From PALSA-1196 sp036833805 (GTDB lineage Bacteria > Pseudomonadota > Gammaproteobacteria > Steroidobacterales > Steroidobacteraceae), in assembly GCA_036833805.1 (NCBI GenBank), contig DAITPA010000035.1, forward strand, positions 1 to 19,166: a stretch of 19,166 bases of DNA, in the 5' to 3' direction. Position numbers and translations under genes: made by a program. Below are positions 1 to 7,499 of this stretch, piece after piece (the stretch's first letter is position 1; each line of letters starts with the position of its first letter). Below the pieces are notes generated by a model. The model saw only the letters and a program-made list of their open reading frames with translations, had not been told where the DNA came from and ran no database searches.

Positions 1-309
1 CACGACGCGTCCGATGCGCGCCTCAATCAACGCGTCCGCGCACGGCGGCGTGCGCCCGAAGTGACTGCAGGGCTCGAGCGTCACATAGGCCGTCGCACCC
101 GCCGCGGCAGCGCCGGCCGCGCGCAGCGCTATGACTTCGGCATGCGCCTCGCCGGCGCGTTCGTGCCAGCCTTCACCGAGAATGCGTCCATCGCGCGCAA
201 TCACACAGCCGACGCGCGGATTGGGCTGCGTCGTCGCAAGCCCGCGCTCAGCAACTTCAAGCGCGCGTGCCATTGCGGAATGATCGAATGCATTGAACTC
301 ATCGGCCAC
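1..309 (-). CDS. ribD: RibD, N-terminal deaminase part (cut by the window edge)
   Basis: This is the first 103 codons of the bifunctional riboflavin enzyme RibD. The visible part is the diaminohydroxyphosphoribosylaminopyrimidine deaminase domain, which acts on the product of GTP cyclohydrolase II in the cytoplasm. The reductase domain would lie beyond the left edge. Zinc-site motifs are clear: H56-A-E58 and P80-C81 followed by C90 in the segment CSHFGRTPPC, and the run TTQPNPRVGCVI (26-37) is also typical of RibD. I chose the GTG at 309, 8 bp after the nrdR stop, because it gives an N-terminus only about six residues longer than E. coli RibD. The internal ATG at codon 13 (MARALEVA) is a shorter option. 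No strong ribosome binding site is visible, so translation is probably coupled to nrdR. Confidence 0.93.
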   Translation of the reverse strand, partial: MADEFNAFDHSAMARALEVAERGLATTQPNPRVGCVIARDGRILGEGWHERAGEAHAEVIALRAAGAAAAGATAYVTLEPCSHFGRTPPCADALIEARIGRVV

Positions 310-317
310 GGCTTTAG

Positions 318-857
318 CTACTTGCGCTCGATCGGCGTCACCGGCTCCGACGGCAACAGCGGCAGTTGATCGCTGCCTTTCTCGCGCGCCGCATCGCGCG
401 CCCGCCGATGGCGCCGCAAGCGCTCAATCTCCTCCCGAAACGCATCGAGATCCTGAAAGCTGTGGTAGACCGAAGCGAAGCGCACATAGGCGACCTCATC
501 CAGGTGCCTCAGCTCCTCCATGACGAAGCTGCCCAGGGTGCGCGATTGCACTTCGCGCTCGCCGAGCGCGCGCAGCTTGTGACGAATGCGGCCCACCGCC
601 TCCTCGAGAGCCTCACGGCTCACGGGGCGTTTCTCGAGCGCCTTCTCCATGCCGGTGCGCAACTTCGCCTCATCAAAGGGTACGCGGCTGCGATCAGCCT
701 TGACGACGAGCGGCATGACGAGTTCCGCTGTTTCGAAGGTACTGAAGCGCTCAGCGCAGGACAGACACTCGCGCCGCCGTCGGATCTGTTGGCCCTCGCT
801 CGCCAGGCGCGAGTCGATCACCCTGGTTTCGACATGGCCACAGAATGGACAGTACAT
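318..857 (-). CDS. nrdR: Transcriptional repressor NrdR
   Basis: NrdR represses ribonucleotide reductase operons by reading the ATP/dATP ratio. The 179-residue protein starts MYCPFCG and carries the family's zinc ribbon with cysteines 3, 6, 31 and 34. It is followed by the ATP-cone at about residues 46-136, with VVKADRSRVPFD marking its start. The family is usually about 150-180 residues. The tail after about residue 146 is rich in Arg and charged residues and is not part of the core fold. The gene lies 21 bp after glyA and 8 bp before ribD in the same direction, the common proteobacterial glyA-nrdR-ribD arrangement. The stretch CAGGCGGCGC just before the ATG is a modest ribosome binding site. 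Its targets, the nrd operons, are not in this window. Confidence 0.97.
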   Translation of the reverse strand: MYCPFCGHVETRVIDSRLASEGQQIRRRRECLSCAERFSTFETAELVMPLVVKADRSRVPFDEAKLRTGMEKALEKRPVSREALEEAVGRIRHKLRALGEREVQSRTLGSFVMEELRHLDEVAYVRFASVYHSFQDLDAFREEIERLRRHRRARDAAREKGSDQLPLLPSEPVTPIERK

Positions 858-878
858 GCGCCGCCTGTACCGCGCGGG

Positions 879-2135
879 TCACGGACCGTAGACTGGAAAG
901 CGGCGACAGAGCTCTACGACCTGCGGCCGAATCCGTTCGATTGACGCATCCGACCCGCCCGCCTCAAGAATTTCGGCCATGAAATCCCCTACCTGTTCAA
1001 CCTCACGCTCCTTGAAGCCGCGAGTCGTAGCGGCTGGAGTGCCGATGCGCAGGCCGCTCGCAATCGAAGGCGGTCGTGGATCGTTCGGGATCGCGTTCTT
1101 GTTGACGGTGATGTTGGCGCGCCCGAGTGCCGCGTCCGCATCTTTGCCGGTAATGGAGTGGCTCGTAAGGGCAAGCAGAAACAAATGATTGTCAGTGCCT
1201 CCCGAGATGATCGGAAAGCCGCGCGCCATGAGCCGCGCACACAGCGCGCGGGCGTTCGCGACCACCTGGCGCTGATAGTCTTTGAATTCAGGCTGCAGCG
1301 CCTCAAGGAATGCCACGGCTTTGGCAGCGATGACGTGCATCAGAGGACCACCCTGGGTTCCGGGAAACACGAGGGAGTTGATTTTTTTCGCAATCTCGTC
1401 GTTGGGGCGCGCGAGGATGAGGCCGCCACGCGGACCACGCAGGGTCTTGTGGGTCGTGCTCGTCACGACGTCGGCGTGCGGCACCGGATTCGGGTAGAAG
1501 CCAGTCGCTACGAGTCCCGCGACGTGCGCCATGTCAACGACGAAGTAGGCGCCCACGCTCTTTGCGATCGCGGCAAAGCGCGCCCAGTCGATGATGCGCG
1601 AATAGGCGGAGAAGCCCGCGATGATCATGCGCGGCTTGTGCTCTTGCGCGAGGCGCTCGACCTGCTCGTAGTCGATCTCGCCGCTGTCGGGGCGGATGCC
1701 GTACTGCACGGCGCGAAACAGCTTGCCTGAGAAATTGACCTTGGCGCCATGAGTCAAATGGCCGCCGTGATCGAGGCTCATGCCGAGGATCGTATCGCCG
1801 GGTTGAATCAGAGCGAGGTAGGCGGCGGCATTTGCCTGTGAGCCGGAGTGCGGCTGCACATTCGCGTAGGCGGCACCGAAGAGTTGCTTTGCGCGGTCGA
1901 TCGCCAACTGCTCCACGATGTCGACATATTCGCAGCCGCCGTAGTAACGCTTGCCCGGATAGCCTTCGGCGTACTTGTTGGTGAGTACCGAGCCTTGTGC
2001 GGCAAGCACGCGCGGACTTGCATAGTTTTCCGAAGCGATGAGCTCGATATGCTCCTCCTGGCGGCGCGCCTCGGAGGCGAGCGCAGCGGCGAGCTGCGGG
2101 TCGAAACTTGCGATATCCATCGTCGTCTTGAACAT
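879..2135 (-). CDS. glyA: Serine hydroxymethyltransferase
   Basis: GlyA is a PLP enzyme that converts serine and tetrahydrofolate to glycine and 5,10-methylene-tetrahydrofolate in the cytoplasm, the main source of one-carbon units for purine and thymidylate synthesis. The 418-residue length matches E. coli GlyA (417). Family motifs are intact: EEHIELIASENY near residue 27, GYPGKRYYGG at 58-67, DMAHVAGL at 201-208 and the PLP-binding lysine K230 in TTHKTLRGPRGG. The chosen ATG gives MFKTTMDIASFD, parallel to E. coli MLKREMNIADYD. The internal Met6 is less likely. It lies 49 bp after the histone-deacetylase-like gene and 21 bp before nrdR. A possible private promoter sits in the preceding gap (see complement 2174-2201). 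Confidence 0.98.
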   Translation of the reverse strand: MFKTTMDIASFDPQLAAALASEARRQEEHIELIASENYASPRVLAAQGSVLTNKYAEGYPGKRYYGGCEYVDIVEQLAIDRAKQLFGAAYANVQPHSGSQANAAAYLALIQPGDTILGMSLDHGGHLTHGAKVNFSGKLFRAVQYGIRPDSGEIDYEQVERLAQEHKPRMIIAGFSAYSRIIDWARFAAIAKSVGAYFVVDMAHVAGLVATGFYPNPVPHADVVTSTTHKTLRGPRGGLILARPNDEIAKKINSLVFPGTQGGPLMHVIAAKAVAFLEALQPEFKDYQRQVVANARALCARLMARGFPIISGGTDNHLFLLALTSHSITGKDADAALGRANITVNKNAIPNDPRPPSIASGLRIGTPAATTRGFKEREVEQVGDFMAEILEAGGSDASIERIRPQVVELCRRFPVYGP

Positions 2136-2173
2136 TTTCCAAAGCCTCGATCAGTGGCGTGGGGACAGCGCGA

Positions 2174-2201
2174 ATTGTACCCTTCTACAGCAGATTCTCG
2201 A
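2174..2201 (-). promoter_or_regulatory. Candidate sigma70-type promoter for glyA-nrdR-ribD
   Basis: On the minus strand a TACAAT (complement 2174-2179, five of six matches to the -10 consensus) lies 16 bp downstream of TCGAGA (complement 2196-2201, four of six to TTGACA). The start point would be near 2167, leaving a leader of about 32 nt before the glyA ATG. The -35 element falls inside the last codons of the upstream hydrolase gene. This is pattern matching by eye in GC-rich DNA, where AT-rich boxes stand out. There is no independent support. Confidence 0.4.
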
Positions 2202-3126
2202 CGACTGCGCTCCACGCCTGCGCCAGATTGCCGCGGTTGTAGCCACCACCGCCAAGTGCCAGGACGCGTCCATGCCCAAGGCGGTCGGCTAGCTCGGCAA
2301 GCTCGCGCGCCGCGCGGCCGTGCGATGCGGCCGTGAGCCGCAGGTGCGTGATCGGATCGCCTTCGAGGCTGTCAGCCCCGCATTGTAGAAGCACGAATGC
2401 CGGCTCGAAGCGCTCAAGATGAGCGATCACTTGCGGCCAAACTTGCGCGAACGCCGTGTCGGACGCACCGGGCGGCAGCGGCAGATTGAGCTTGGTGCCG
2501 ATGGCCGCGCCCTTGCCGGTTTCGTGCACGGCGCCGGTGCCGGGATATAAATAGCGGCCGTCCTCGTGGACGTCGGCGATAATCACATCCGCGTCATCTT
2601 CGAAGGCGTAGAACACCCCATCGCCGTGATGGGCATCGATATCCACATAGGCAATACGTTTGACGTCGGCGCGCCTGCGCAAGAGTTCAATCGCAACTCC
2701 GCAGTCGTTAAAGACGCAAAACCCGGCCGCATGGTCGCGCGCCGCGTGGTGCAAGCCTGCGATCGGCACGAACGCCCGGCGGCAGCGCCCATCCATGATG
2801 GCATCCACGGCATTAAGCGTGGCACCGACCACATAGGCCGCCGCTTCGTAGACGCCGCGAAACGCGGGGGTGTCGCCCGCATCGAGAAACCCTTGGCCGC
2901 TCGTGGAGCGCTCACGCACAAAGTCGACATAAGGGGGCGTGTGAAAGCTCAGGAGTTCCTCGTAGGAGGCGCTACGCGGTTCGAGCAGCTGCACGCGCTC
3001 GTTCAGACCTCGTCCCTCGAACTCGCGCACAAATGCGGCATAGCGATCCGCACCGAAGGGATGGCCGTCACCAAAGCTGTAGCGCGCGAGGCGCTCTGCC
3101 AACACGACCGCCACAGCTGCGCTCAT
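2185..3126 (-). CDS. Class I histone-deacetylase/AcuC-like amidohydrolase
   Basis: This is a 313-residue zinc-dependent deacylase of the arginase/histone deacetylase superfamily. Such bacterial proteins remove acetyl or related groups from lysines or small amines, and the true substrate cannot be read from the sequence. The catalytic set is complete: the tandem histidines H126-H127 in GLHHA, zinc ligands D164 and H166 in DIDAHHGDG, the third ligand D252 in CGADSLEGD, and the transition-state tyrosine Y296 in GGGGYN. The start is the ATG at 3126, which has a good GAGGA ribosome binding site in front. An upstream in-frame ATG at 3252 would add an Arg-rich, non-conserved leader that runs across the divergent promoter region. 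The gene stops 49 bp before glyA and could share its transcript. Relatives include AcuC and acetylpolyamine amidohydrolase. Confidence 0.92.
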   Translation of the reverse strand: MSAAVAVVLAERLARYSFGDGHPFGADRYAAFVREFEGRGLNERVQLLEPRSASYEELLSFHTPPYVDFVRERSTSGQGFLDAGDTPAFRGVYEAAAYVVGATLNAVDAIMDGRCRRAFVPIAGLHHAARDHAAGFCVFNDCGVAIELLRRRADVKRIAYVDIDAHHGDGVFYAFEDDADVIIADVHEDGRYLYPGTGAVHETGKGAAIGTKLNLPLPPGASDTAFAQVWPQVIAHLERFEPAFVLLQCGADSLEGDPITHLRLTAASHGRAARELAELADRLGHGRVLALGGGGYNRGNLAQAWSAVVENLL

Positions 3127-3179
3127 GATTCCATCCTCAAGGACCGGGCAAAGCGTAGCACACGGCGGCTTAGCGGCCA

Positions 3180-3208
3180 TCGCCAAGCCTGCGCGACTCG
3201 ACCATAAT
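3180..3208 (+). promoter_or_regulatory. ettA: Candidate promoter for ettA-mprF-acvB
   Basis: In the 117-bp divergent gap, TCGCCA (3180-3185, four of six matches to the -35 consensus) and CATAAT (3203-3208, five of six to the -10) are separated by 17 bp. The start point would be near 3215, about 29 nt before the ettA GTG. No equally good promoter could be seen on the other strand for the hydrolase gene. TACGCT with an upstream TG, near complement 3152-3157, is a weak candidate. Confidence 0.42.
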
Positions 3209-3243
3209 GCGCGGCTGTTTTTGCGCCTCCTGCGAGCTCTTGC

Positions 3244-4920
3244 GTGGCCCAATATATTTTCACGATGAATCGGGTGTCGAAGGTCGTGCCGCCGAAGCGC
3301 ATGATCCTTCGCGACATCAGTCTATCGTTCTTTCCCGGAGCAAAGATCGGTGTATTGGGACTGAATGGCTCGGGAAAATCGACTCTGCTGCGCATCATGG
3401 CCGGCATCGACACGAGCTTCGACGGCGAAGCGCGACCCCAAAGCGGCATCCGCGTCGGCTTTCTGCCGCAGGAGCCGCAGCTTGATGAAGCGCAGGACGT
3501 ACGGGCCACGGTCATGGAAGGCGTCGGGAATGTGTTTGGGCTCGTGGAGCGCTTCAATCAGGTGAGCGACAAGTTCGCAGAACCGATGTCGGATGAGCAA
3601 ATGAGCGCGCTGCTCGAGGAACAGGCCAAGCTCCAGGACGCGATCGACGCCGCGGGCGGCTGGGAATTGGAGCGCAAACTAGAGATCGCCGCTGACGCGC
3701 TGCGTTTGCCTCCATGGGAGGCGAAGATCGCTACGCTCTCGGGCGGCGAGAAGCGCCGGGTCGCTTTGTGCCGCCTCCTCTTGTCGGCCCCTGACATGCT
3801 GCTTCTTGATGAGCCGACCAACCACCTCGATGCCGAATCGATCGCGTGGCTCGAGCGCTACCTCGAGGAATATCCGAGCACGGTGATCGCGGTGACGCAC
3901 GATCGCTACTTCCTCGATAACGTCGCCGAGTGGATTCTCGAGCTCGACCGCGGCCACGGCATTCCGTGGCAAGGCAACTACTCCTCATGGCTTGAACAGA
4001 AGGAGCGGCGCCTCGCCCTCGAAGAGCGCGAAAACCAAACGTTGAGAAGAACCCTGCAGCGCGAGCTCGAATGGGTGCGGCAAAACCCTAAGGCACGGCG
4101 CGCGAAAAGCAAAGCTCGACTGCAACGCTATGAGGAGCTCGCGTCGAAGGAGTTCCAGGAACGCAATGAAACCAACGAGATCTATATTCCTCCGGGCGAA
4201 CGCCTCGGCGAACTCGTCATTGAGGTCAAGAATCTGCGCAAGGCGTATGGCGAACGGCTTCTCATTGACGATGCATCCTTCAACCTGCCGCGCGGCGGCA
4301 TCGTCGGGATCATCGGGCCGAACGGCGCCGGCAAGACAACCCTATTTCGGATGCTGACTGGCGTCGAAGCACCCGACGCCGGAGAGATTCGCGTCGGGCC
4401 GAGCGTCAAATTGGCGTATGTCGATCAATCACGTCAGACCCTTAATGATAAGAAAACCGTATGGGAGGAGATCTCCGGTGGTCTCGACCTCATCAAGGTC
4501 GGCAATTATGAGACGCCCTCACGCGGCTATGTCGGGCGCTTCAATTTCAAGGGCGCGCAGCAGCAGCAGCACATCGGCGAGCTCTCCGGCGGCGAGCGCA
4601 ACCGCGTGCATCTTGCCAAGGTCGTAAAGTCAGGCGGCAACGTTCTGCTCCTCGACGAGCCCACCAACGATCTCGACATCGAAACCCTGCGCGCGCTCGA
4701 AGAGGCGCTGCTCAGCTTTCCCGGCTGCGCCGTCGTGATCTCCCATGACCGCTGGTTTTTGGACCGCATCGCGACGCACATCCTCGCCTTCGAGAGCAAC
4801 TCCGAAGTCGTATGGTTCGAAGGCAACTATCAGGAATACGTCGAGGACTTCAAACGCCGCAAGGGCGAGGAAGCCGCGCATCCGCATCGCATCAGGTACC
4901 GGCCGCTGGCGCGCCAATAG
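3244..4920 (+). CDS. ettA: Energy-dependent translational throttle protein EttA (ABC-F ATPase)
   Basis: EttA is a soluble ABC-F protein that binds the ribosomal E site and, depending on the ATP/ADP ratio, gates entry into elongation. It is not a transporter and has no membrane segments. The 558 residues (E. coli 555) hold two ATPase cassettes. The first has Walker A GLNGSGKST (39-47), signature LSGGE (165-169) and catalytic E190 in LLLDEPTNHLD. The second has GPNGAGKTT (358-366), LSGGE (447-451) and E472 in LLLDEPTNDLD. The family-specific P-site tRNA-interaction linker lies at about 242-322, with GNYSSWLEQKERRLALE and many basic residues. The start is a GTG giving MAQYIFTMNRVSKVVPPKR, matching E. 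coli MAQFVYTMHRVGKVVPPKR. It is the first gene of a tight operon, with mprF beginning 5 bp after its stop. Confidence 0.97.
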   Translation: MAQYIFTMNRVSKVVPPKRMILRDISLSFFPGAKIGVLGLNGSGKSTLLRIMAGIDTSFDGEARPQSGIRVGFLPQEPQLDEAQDVRATVMEGVGNVFGLVERFNQVSDKFAEPMSDEQMSALLEEQAKLQDAIDAAGGWELERKLEIAADALRLPPWEAKIATLSGGEKRRVALCRLLLSAPDMLLLDEPTNHLDAESIAWLERYLEEYPSTVIAVTHDRYFLDNVAEWILELDRGHGIPWQGNYSSWLEQKERRLALEERENQTLRRTLQRELEWVRQNPKARRAKSKARLQRYEELASKEFQERNETNEIYIPPGERLGELVIEVKNLRKAYGERLLIDDASFNLPRGGIVGIIGPNGAGKTTLFRMLTGVEAPDAGEIRVGPSVKLAYVDQSRQTLNDKKTVWEEISGGLDLIKVGNYETPSRGYVGRFNFKGAQQQQHIGELSGGERNRVHLAKVVKSGGNVLLLDEPTNDLDIETLRALEEALLSFPGCAVVISHDRWFLDRIATHILAFESNSEVVWFEGNYQEYVEDFKRRKGEEAAHPHRIRYRPLARQ

Positions 4921-4925
4921 ACCCA

Positions 4926-7499
4926 ATGACGTCGACGTCAAAAAAGTCCGGCGGCATGAGCTTGCGGTGGCTCGGCCCGCTCGCCTCGCTGCTCGTGTTC
5001 GCAGTCGTCGCCTTCGTCCTGCATCGCGAGCTTGCGCACCTGCATAGGCGCGAGATTTTCGAGGAGCTGCGCGCGACGCCGCGCGCGCATGTGTTTGTCG
5101 CTCTTGCCTTTACGGCGCTGAGCTACTGGCTCCTTGGTTTCTATGATTTCCTCGCCTTGCGCTACCTGCGCAAGACCGTTACCTATTCGCGCACGCTGCT
5201 GACCTCGTTCATTGCAAACGCCTTCGGCCACAATCTGGGTCTCGCCGCTTTCACCGGGGCGGCGGTACGCTTTCGTCTCTACGCCTCCGCCGGACTCACC
5301 GCGATCGATGTCGCGACCGTTCAAGGCTTTTGCAGCCTGACGATTGGCATAGGGCTTGCGACGCTCGGCGGCCTATCTCTTACGCTCGAGCCAACGCATA
5401 CCGCAGCGGTGCTGCATCTGCATCCTCGCTGGGCTATGTTGGTAGGGATTTTGCTGCTCTCGGGCGTCGGCGCCTACGCCGCCTGGTGCCTCCTCGGCAA
5501 GACCCCGATCGAGATTCGCGGCTGGGCGCTGCGGGCGCCGCACGCCGCCATCGGCTGCGCGCAGATCGCGCTCGCCTGCCTCGATCTTAGCTGTTCCAGC
5601 GCCGTGCTGTGGTGGCTGTTACCGCCGCAGTCGGACATGGGATTTCTGAGTTTCGTCGGCGCCTACGCCGCGGCGGTGACCGCCGGCATCATCAGCCATG
5701 TTCCCGGTGGCCTCGGTGTCTTTGAGACCGTGATCGTGTTCGCTCTGCCGGACGTGCCGGCAAGCTCGCTCCTCGGCTCCATGCTGGTATATCGCGCCGT
5801 GTACTACCTCGCGCCACTCACGGTTGCAACGCTACTGTTCGGGGTGAAGGAGCTGGCGGCGCGGCGCGGGCCGCTCGCGCGAGCGCACGCGCTCGCCTCG
5901 CTGTACATCGCGCCGATCGTGCCGCAGGTGGCCGGCACTCTGACCTTTTTCGCGGGCTTCATTCTGCTCGTCTCCGGCGCCACGCCCAGTATTGATGCCC
6001 GTCTTACGGTGCTGCGGCAATTTCTGCCGCTCGCGATTCTTGAGCTTTCGCATCTTGCCGGCAGCGTCATTGGCTTGGGCCTGGTCGTACTGTCGCGCGC
6101 ACTCTTTCGGCGCGTCCAAGTGGCCTATCACATTTCGTTCTGGCTGCTCGCAGCGGGCATCGCTGCCTCGCTCCTGAAGGGACTGGACTTCGAGGAGGCG
6201 ACCGTACTGGCCATCGTGCTCGCCGTGCTGGTGCTTGGACGACGCGCCTTCTACAGACCGACATCGATTCTCGCCGAACCCTTTACGCCCATCTGGGCCG
6301 TCAGCATTGCCGGCGTCATCGCAACTGCGATCTGGGTATCGTTCCTGGCGTTTCGCCACATTGAGCTCTCAAACGACCTGTGGTGGACCTTCGCCATGGA
6401 TGCGAACGCGCCGCGAGCCCTGCGCGCAACTTTTCTTGTCGTGGTGCTCGCTGCAGCCTTTCTGCTCTTGAACCTCCTACAGCCGGCGCGGCCTGAACCC
6501 GGGGTGGCAGACGCCGAAGATCTCGCGCAGGCGCGCCGCGTCATCGCGCATTCGGATTTGACCATCGCCAATGCCGCGCTGACTGGTGATAAGCGTCTGC
6601 TCTTCAGCGACGACGGCGACGCTTTTGTAATGTATCAAGTGGCGGGGCGCAGCTGGATCGCCCTCGGTGATCCGATCGGAGCGGCAGAGCGCGCCGAGGA
6701 ATTGGTATGGCGCTTTCGCGAGCTCTCCGACCACCACGGCGGCCGCACCGTCTTCTATCAAGCAAGCGCCGACAGTCTCGCCCTGTATGTCGACCTCGGG
6801 CTCGCCGCTCTGAAAATCGGTGAGGAGGCGCATGTGGCGCTCACGGATTTCTCATTGGAGGGCGCCGCGCGCGCCGACCTGCGTCAGGCGTGGCGGCGGG
6901 CGGAACGCGATGGCGCGACTTTTGAGGTCATGCCGCCCGAACGCATTGAAGAGGTGCTGCCGGAGCTGCGGCGAATTTCCGATTCCTGGCTCGCGCGCAA
7001 ATCGGTTGGCGAAAAACGCTTTTCAGTGGGCGCGTTCTCGGAAGCATACATGCGCAACTTCCCCACAGTACTGGTGCGTTCAGAAGGCGCTCTGTCGGCG
7101 TTTGCGAACCTATGGCCTACGGGCTCGAAAGAAGAGCTGTCCATCGACCTCATGCGCTTTGGCCCGGATGCGCCACGTGGCGCGATGGACTATATGTTCA
7201 TCGAGCTCATGCTGTGGGGCAAAGCGCAAGGCTACCGCTGGTTCAATCTTGGCATGGCGCCGCTCGCCGGCCTCGAGCGCCATCCGCTCGCTCCGGCTTG
7301 GCACCGGGTTGGCAGCTTCGTCTTTCGGCACGGCGAACACTTCTACAATTTCGACGGCCTGCGGCGCTACAAGACGAAATTTGACCCGATCTGGGTGCCG
7401 AAGTACCTGGTCGCACCCGGTGGCATCGCCTTGCCGCGAATTCTGATTGACGTGTCGGTGCTGATCTCCGGCGGCATGCTGGAGCTCTTTGGCCGATGA
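4926..7499 (+). CDS. mprF: MprF, aminoacyl-phosphatidylglycerol synthase and flippase
   Basis: This inner-membrane protein moves an amino acid, usually lysine or alanine, from charged tRNA onto phosphatidylglycerol and flips the product outward. That lowers surface negative charge and raises resistance to cationic peptides and acid. The 857 residues start with a polytopic flippase region (to about residue 520) that holds AFGHNLGLAAFTGAAVRFR near 100 and VPGGLGVFE near 260. The C-terminal GNAT-like transferase domain (DUF2156, about 535-850) carries GDPIG, SDSWL, G695-E-K, S739-I-D-L-M-R, FNLGMAPL near 773 and FRHGEHFYNF near 800. These closely match my memory of the P. aeruginosa protein. The ATG at 4926 is 5 bp after ettA and lacks a clear ribosome binding site. 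The ATG at 4956 (MSLRWLGPL) is a real alternative. The stop overlaps acvB by 4 bp. Lysine versus alanine specificity cannot be told from the sequence. Confidence 0.96.
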   Translation: MTSTSKKSGGMSLRWLGPLASLLVFAVVAFVLHRELAHLHRREIFEELRATPRAHVFVALAFTALSYWLLGFYDFLALRYLRKTVTYSRTLLTSFIANAFGHNLGLAAFTGAAVRFRLYASAGLTAIDVATVQGFCSLTIGIGLATLGGLSLTLEPTHTAAVLHLHPRWAMLVGILLLSGVGAYAAWCLLGKTPIEIRGWALRAPHAAIGCAQIALACLDLSCSSAVLWWLLPPQSDMGFLSFVGAYAAAVTAGIISHVPGGLGVFETVIVFALPDVPASSLLGSMLVYRAVYYLAPLTVATLLFGVKELAARRGPLARAHALASLYIAPIVPQVAGTLTFFAGFILLVSGATPSIDARLTVLRQFLPLAILELSHLAGSVIGLGLVVLSRALFRRVQVAYHISFWLLAAGIAASLLKGLDFEEATVLAIVLAVLVLGRRAFYRPTSILAEPFTPIWAVSIAGVIATAIWVSFLAFRHIELSNDLWWTFAMDANAPRALRATFLVVVLAAAFLLLNLLQPARPEPGVADAEDLAQARRVIAHSDLTIANAALTGDKRLLFSDDGDAFVMYQVAGRSWIALGDPIGAAERAEELVWRFRELSDHHGGRTVFYQASADSLALYVDLGLAALKIGEEAHVALTDFSLEGAARADLRQAWRRAERDGATFEVMPPERIEEVLPELRRISDSWLARKSVGEKRFSVGAFSEAYMRNFPTVLVRSEGALSAFANLWPTGSKEELSIDLMRFGPDAPRGAMDYMFIELMLWGKAQGYRWFNLGMAPLAGLERHPLAPAWHRVGSFVFRHGEHFYNFDGLRRYKTKFDPIWVPKYLVAPGGIALPRILIDVSVLISGGMLELFGR

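Noticed and set aside
366..944. Open frame of 192 codons antisense to nrdR and the glyA end
   Set aside because: The opposite strand encodes a clear NrdR with all zinc cysteines. This frame has no family features and is a GC-driven shadow.
2136..2184. Glycine or other riboswitch before glyA
   Set aside because: The gap is only 49 bp, too short for a riboswitch aptamer, and has no recognisable conserved core.
3127..3252. Upstream in-frame ATG for the deacetylase-like gene
   Set aside because: The added leader is Arg-rich and non-conserved and overlaps the ettA start. The ATG at 3126 has a good GAGGA ribosome binding site.
4812..4925. Longer mprF start, overlapping the end of ettA by over 100 bp
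   Set aside because: The extra 38 residues are not MprF-like, and the DNA is well explained as the conserved EttA C-terminus in another frame.
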